64,000 nt of DNA, from NCBI RefSeq assembly GCF_037176765.1, contig NC_090026.1:61552252-61616251 (forward strand). Direction: 5' to 3'. Source of the stretch: Anolis sagrei (lineage: Eukaryota; Chordata; Lepidosauria; Squamata; Anolidae). The position numbers and the translations under genes were made by a program. Positions 28,901-34,100 of the stretch are shown here, one piece after another (the stretch's first letter is position 1; each line of letters opens with the position of its first letter). The notes under the pieces are model-generated. The model made no database searches and was not told the origin of the DNA. It worked only from the letters and a program-made list of their open reading frames with translations.

Positions 28901-31082
28901 AGCATCTCCCTCAACGAGGGACTCGGGGCGGCTTACATATTACAGCAAAATAACACCAAAACACAAGCAACAACATCATAATCACATAAAAACATATGAA
29001 TACATTAGCAATAAAATTACATTAAATACAATCACAATGACAGTGGGCAGGCCACATGTGCAGGATAAAATGTTAAAAAACATGTTTAAAATCACAAATC
29101 CCATCTACTCCATACCCAGCAGCCTTCCCTTCACATTTCCTAAATGCCTTAGGGCCCTTCTACACAGCTCTTTATCCCAGAATATCAAGGCAGAAAATCC
29201 CACAATATCTGCTTTGATCTGGGTTATCCGAGTCCACACTCAGATAATGTGGGAATTCCCGTCTTAATATTCTGGGATATAGGGCTCTGTGGAAGGACTC
29301 CCAGGCACCCTAAAGCAATTCTAGAATAGACTGCTCATTGTTGACATTATAATTAAAGTAATTTAATATAACTCCTATGTATAAATATTGGCCTAAGAAA
29401 TAAAGATTTACATTCATAGTTCAACTTACCAACGCCATGGTCTTTGAGAGCTTTTTCAACCTTGAAAGGAGAGAAAATGATATAAAATTTAAATTTCAAA
29501 ATATTTTACAGACATGCTCAATCAACATTTAGAACAGTCTCTTGTGTGATTCTTCAAACCAAAAAACCTCGATACCCAGATAACGAGACAAGTCATTCCT
29601 TATGTCTCCGGTGCAGAAAAGGCTGTGTTATAAAGAATCCATAATCTGCATAACCCAACCCAGTACTGTTGACACTTAAGACAGTGATTCTTCAGCAATT
29701 TATGGAGGAGTATCTGGAGACTGTTGTTGTTGTGAGCCTTCATGTTGATGACCTTAAGGCAAACCTATCACAGGGCTTTTGGGGAGCTGAGAGTTTGTGA
29801 TTTGCCCAAGTTCACCCATAGATTTTTATGCCTCAGCAAGGAATCAAACTGGTTATTCAAACCACTACGTCATACTGGCTCTCACTTGGAGATTAGAAGT
29901 CCCTCATTTGTGAAATATACAATTTGAATTAGAGACATTTTTGGTTGCTGAGGATGTGCTCTGTAATTGAGCTACAGAAAATTCCATGGATTTTGGCTCA
30001 TAAACTTTCACTTGGATTTTACAATTTACAACAACTAGAAGTCCAGAAAAAGATAATTTTAAGAGACAACAGCCAAACGCAACACTGGGTTGTTCTGAGT
30101 TTTCTGGGCTGCATGGCCATGCTCCTGAAGCATTCTCTCCTGACATGACCATACAGCCTAGAAAACTGAAAACAACCCAGTGATTCTGGCCAAGAAAGCC
30201 TATGACAACAAATTAAATACAACACTACTTTTTCCAGACTGGTAAACGGAAGTATTTAATTTGATTCCTAACTTATCTAACATTCTCTATATGTTGTAAT
30301 TCACGGCATCAACAGTATTCTGAATAATCTTTGAGACAGATTACTATCACTAGCATTATACAAGATCGGAGAGAGCAGTGAATAGTGAATTTGCAAATCC
30401 CCACCTTAAAAAAAATATCTAAGTACCTACTTGCCTGGGGCAGGGAAGGCAGAAACTGTTGACATTACTTGACAGTTGGGCTTAAGGGAACTGATTTTCC
30501 TTTTTAACCCATTCAAACTAGTAGGTATATAGGAAGGCAGTCTAACTGTCCTTTTATGTAGAATTTACTTTTGTGAACTTATTTGCAAAATGGTTCAATA
30601 TATAGTAAATGAGATCATTCACAGTTAGGTAAAGGTAAAGGTAGTCCCCTGACATTAAGTCCAGTCATGTCTGACTCTGGGGTGTGGTGCTCATCTCCAT
30701 TTCTAAGCCGAAGAGCCAGCGTTGTCCGTAGACACCTCCAAGGTCATGTGGCCGGCATGACTGCATGGAGCGCCGTTACCTTCCCGCAGGAGCGGTACCT
30801 ATTGATCTACTCACATTTGCATGTTTTCGAACTGCTAGGTTGGCAGAAGCTAGGGCTGACAGCAGAAGCTCACGCCGCTCCCCGGAATCGAACTGTGACC
30901 TTTCGATCAACAAGCTCAGCAGCTCAGTGCTTTAACCCACTGCGCCACCGGGGGCTCCTTACCTTCATTAAATAAGGCAGTCTCCCAAGTTTGGACATTC
31001 ACCTCTCATCGTGAGGGGTGATGAAGGGAGCAACCCATTCCTGTTCAACATGCACCTGAGACAGGAAGCTACATTTACAGCT

Positions 31083-31118
<36 letters not shown>

Positions 31119-34100
31119 CTTTATTTATACTCCGCTACCATCTCCCCAAGGGGACTTGGAGCGGCTTACATGAGGCCAAGCCCAACAACACATCAATAAA
31201 AACAACAAACAATGAGCAAATAAAACAATGCAGTTAATATAACTCAACATATAAACAATAACACGCAAGGGTTAAAAACCTATGGCCAGGCCAGATGTAA
31301 TAGTTTAAAATTTTAAAAATAAATGCTGGGAATGAACAGAGGTAAGTAGGATGTATCTAGTAGGAGGGTTTTAAAGGAAATGTAGGGAGAACCCAAATGA
31401 TAGTTTAAGTGCTTCTGAGGACATTTTGCAGGGAATTATTTCCTTTATTCAGGGAATGCACATTGGAACAACCATGTTTTCAGGCTCCTCCTAAAGACCA
31501 ATGTGGGGGCTTTCCTGATATCCTTGGGAAGTGAGTTCCAGAGTCGGGAGGCCACCATAGAGAAGGCCCTCTCCCTTGTCCCAACCAATTGCGCCTGCGA
31601 AGGGGGTGGGAGCGAGAGCAGGGCTTCCCCAGATAATCGAAGAGATCGCGTGGGTTTGTACACTGAAATGCAGTCATGCAGGTAGGTGGGTCCCAAAACA
31701 TTCAGGGCTTTGTAGGTAAGAACCTGCACCTTGAATTGGGACCGGAAAATGAATGGCAGCCAATGGAGCTCCGTAAACAAAAGGGTTGACCGCTCCCTGT
31801 AAGTCGCTCCAGTTAGTAACCTGGCTGCTGCCCGCTGGACCAATTGAAATTTCCGAGCCGTTTTCAAGGGCAGCTCCACGTAGAGTGCATTACAGTAGTC
31901 CAATCTGGAGGTGACTAAGGCGTGGACCACCTTGGCCAGGGTGGACCACTCTGGCCAGATCTGACTTCACGAGGTACGGTCGCAGCTGGCGCACGAGTTT
32001 TAATTGAGCGAAGGCCCTCCCAGCCACCGCCGACGCCTGGGCTTCAAGTGTTAGCAATGAGTCTAGGAGGGCACCCAAGCTGCGGACCTGTGATTTCAGG
32101 GGGAGTGCAACCCCATCAAGCACAGGTTGCCACCCTATACCCTGATCCGGCTTACGATCGACCTGGAGGACCTCTGTCTTGTCAGGATTAATCCTCAGCT
32201 TATTCATCCTCATCCAAAAAGTAGGTACTGTCTGACTCTAATTTTTACATTAAAAGTATTTAACTCACTGTAATCTTGTATATATAACTGTAATTACTAT
32301 AACCGTAAAAGATAAATGAGAAAAATGACCTTACCAGCCTATGTTTGGACCCAAGGAAATGAGACTGTAGATTTACAGGCGATGCACAATAGATTTTGCA
32401 GATCTAAATCAAACAGAAATTTTAAAAGACATAAGACAAAACATTAAAAACTATTCTTAAGGAAAATATCAAGTCAGTTGTTTAATAAGCCTAATGAATA
32501 GAACACAAACTTTTCCAGAATTTCACAGTGCAGACCTTGGATTAACATCAGCTCAGTAAAACTGCCAGCATTCCATATCTCCAACTAAATATTCCACATC
32601 AAATATATCCCTTTGGAGAAAAGAAGCTAGGGGAAGATTATTTCAGTCAGGCACAATAGGAGTAGCATTCAGCTGTGGAATAGGGAAACTTCATATTGTG
32701 CATTAATAAAACAATGACTGAAACTTTAATGTTTCACAGCATAACACACCTATATAAAAACGAAGTGCATTACATTTGGAATAACAAATGCAGTGCTTGT
32801 ACCTTGCTCAAAATACTTATCACAACTTTCTGAAAGGGAGAGGAAATAAGGGCATAAAATGCAGGAGCTCTTCTGAGGGGAAAGTCGGAAGCTAAGTACA
32901 AAAGACAAAACTGGAGACATGAAAATTATTATTATTATTATTATTATTAACTTTATTTGTACCCCGCTAACATCTCCCGAAGGACTCGATGCGGCTTACA
33001 AAGGCCAAGGCCCTCAATAAAACAACAGCATAACAAATACAACAATAAAACTCATAAAGCAAACCAATAAACATTAAAAGCAATAACCATAAAACATTAA
33101 AAACAATACATCATAACACATTTAAAACTAGGGCCGGGCCAAATGTGATAACTAAAATTAAAAGTGTTGGGCATGACAGGTGAAATGTAGGGATTTTAGG
33201 GTAGGTGCAATGCGCAGGCAATCTTAAATCTCTAGTAAAGTGCATTTGGGAGGTTCCTATTCTGGGAAGGCACACTGGAACAGACAGGTCTTCAAGCTCT
33301 TCCTAAAGACTGCCAACGTTGGGGCTTGTCTGATGTCCTTGGGGAGAGAGTTCCAGAGTAGGGGCCACCACCGAGAAGGCCCTGTCCCTCGTCCCCACCA
33401 AACGCGCTTGCGACGCAGGTGGAATCGTGAGCAGGGCCTCTCCAGATGAACTAAGTGAAGAGAGTTGGACTGGATGGCCTTAAGTATTTTCTCTTGGCCA
33501 TAGGGGTTCTGTGTGGGAAATTTGCCCCAATTCTGTTGTTTATGGGGTTCAGAATGCTCTTTGATTGTTGTTGTTCATTCGTTCAGTTGTCTCCAACTCT
33601 TCGTGACCTCATGGACCAGCCCACGCCAGAGCTCCCTGTCGGACATCACCACCCCGAGCTCCTTCAAGGTCAGTCCAGTCACTTCAAGGATGCCATCCAT
33701 CCATCTTGCCCTTGGTCGGCCCCTCTTCCTTTTACCTTCCACTTTCCCCAGCATCATTGTCTTCTCTAGGCTTTGCTGTCTCCTCATGATGTGGCCAAAG
33801 TACTTCAACTTTGTCTCTACTATCCTTCCCTCCAATGAGCAGTCGGGCTTTATTTCCTGGAGGATGGACTGGTTGGATCTTCTCGCAGTCCAAGGCACTC
33901 TCAGAACTTTCCTCCAACACCACAGTTCAAAAGCATCTCTCTTCCTTCGCTCAGCCTTCCCTAAGGTCCAGCTCTCACATCCGTAGGTTACTACAGGGAA
34001 TACCCTGGCTTTGACTATGCGGATCTTTGTTGTCAGTGTGATGTCTCTTTACTATTTTATCGAGATTGGACATTGCTCTCCTCCCAAGAAGTAAGTGTCT

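Noticed and set aside
33455-33986. Plus-strand frames of 104 and 157 residues
   Set aside because: Antisense shadows of the BovB C-terminus.
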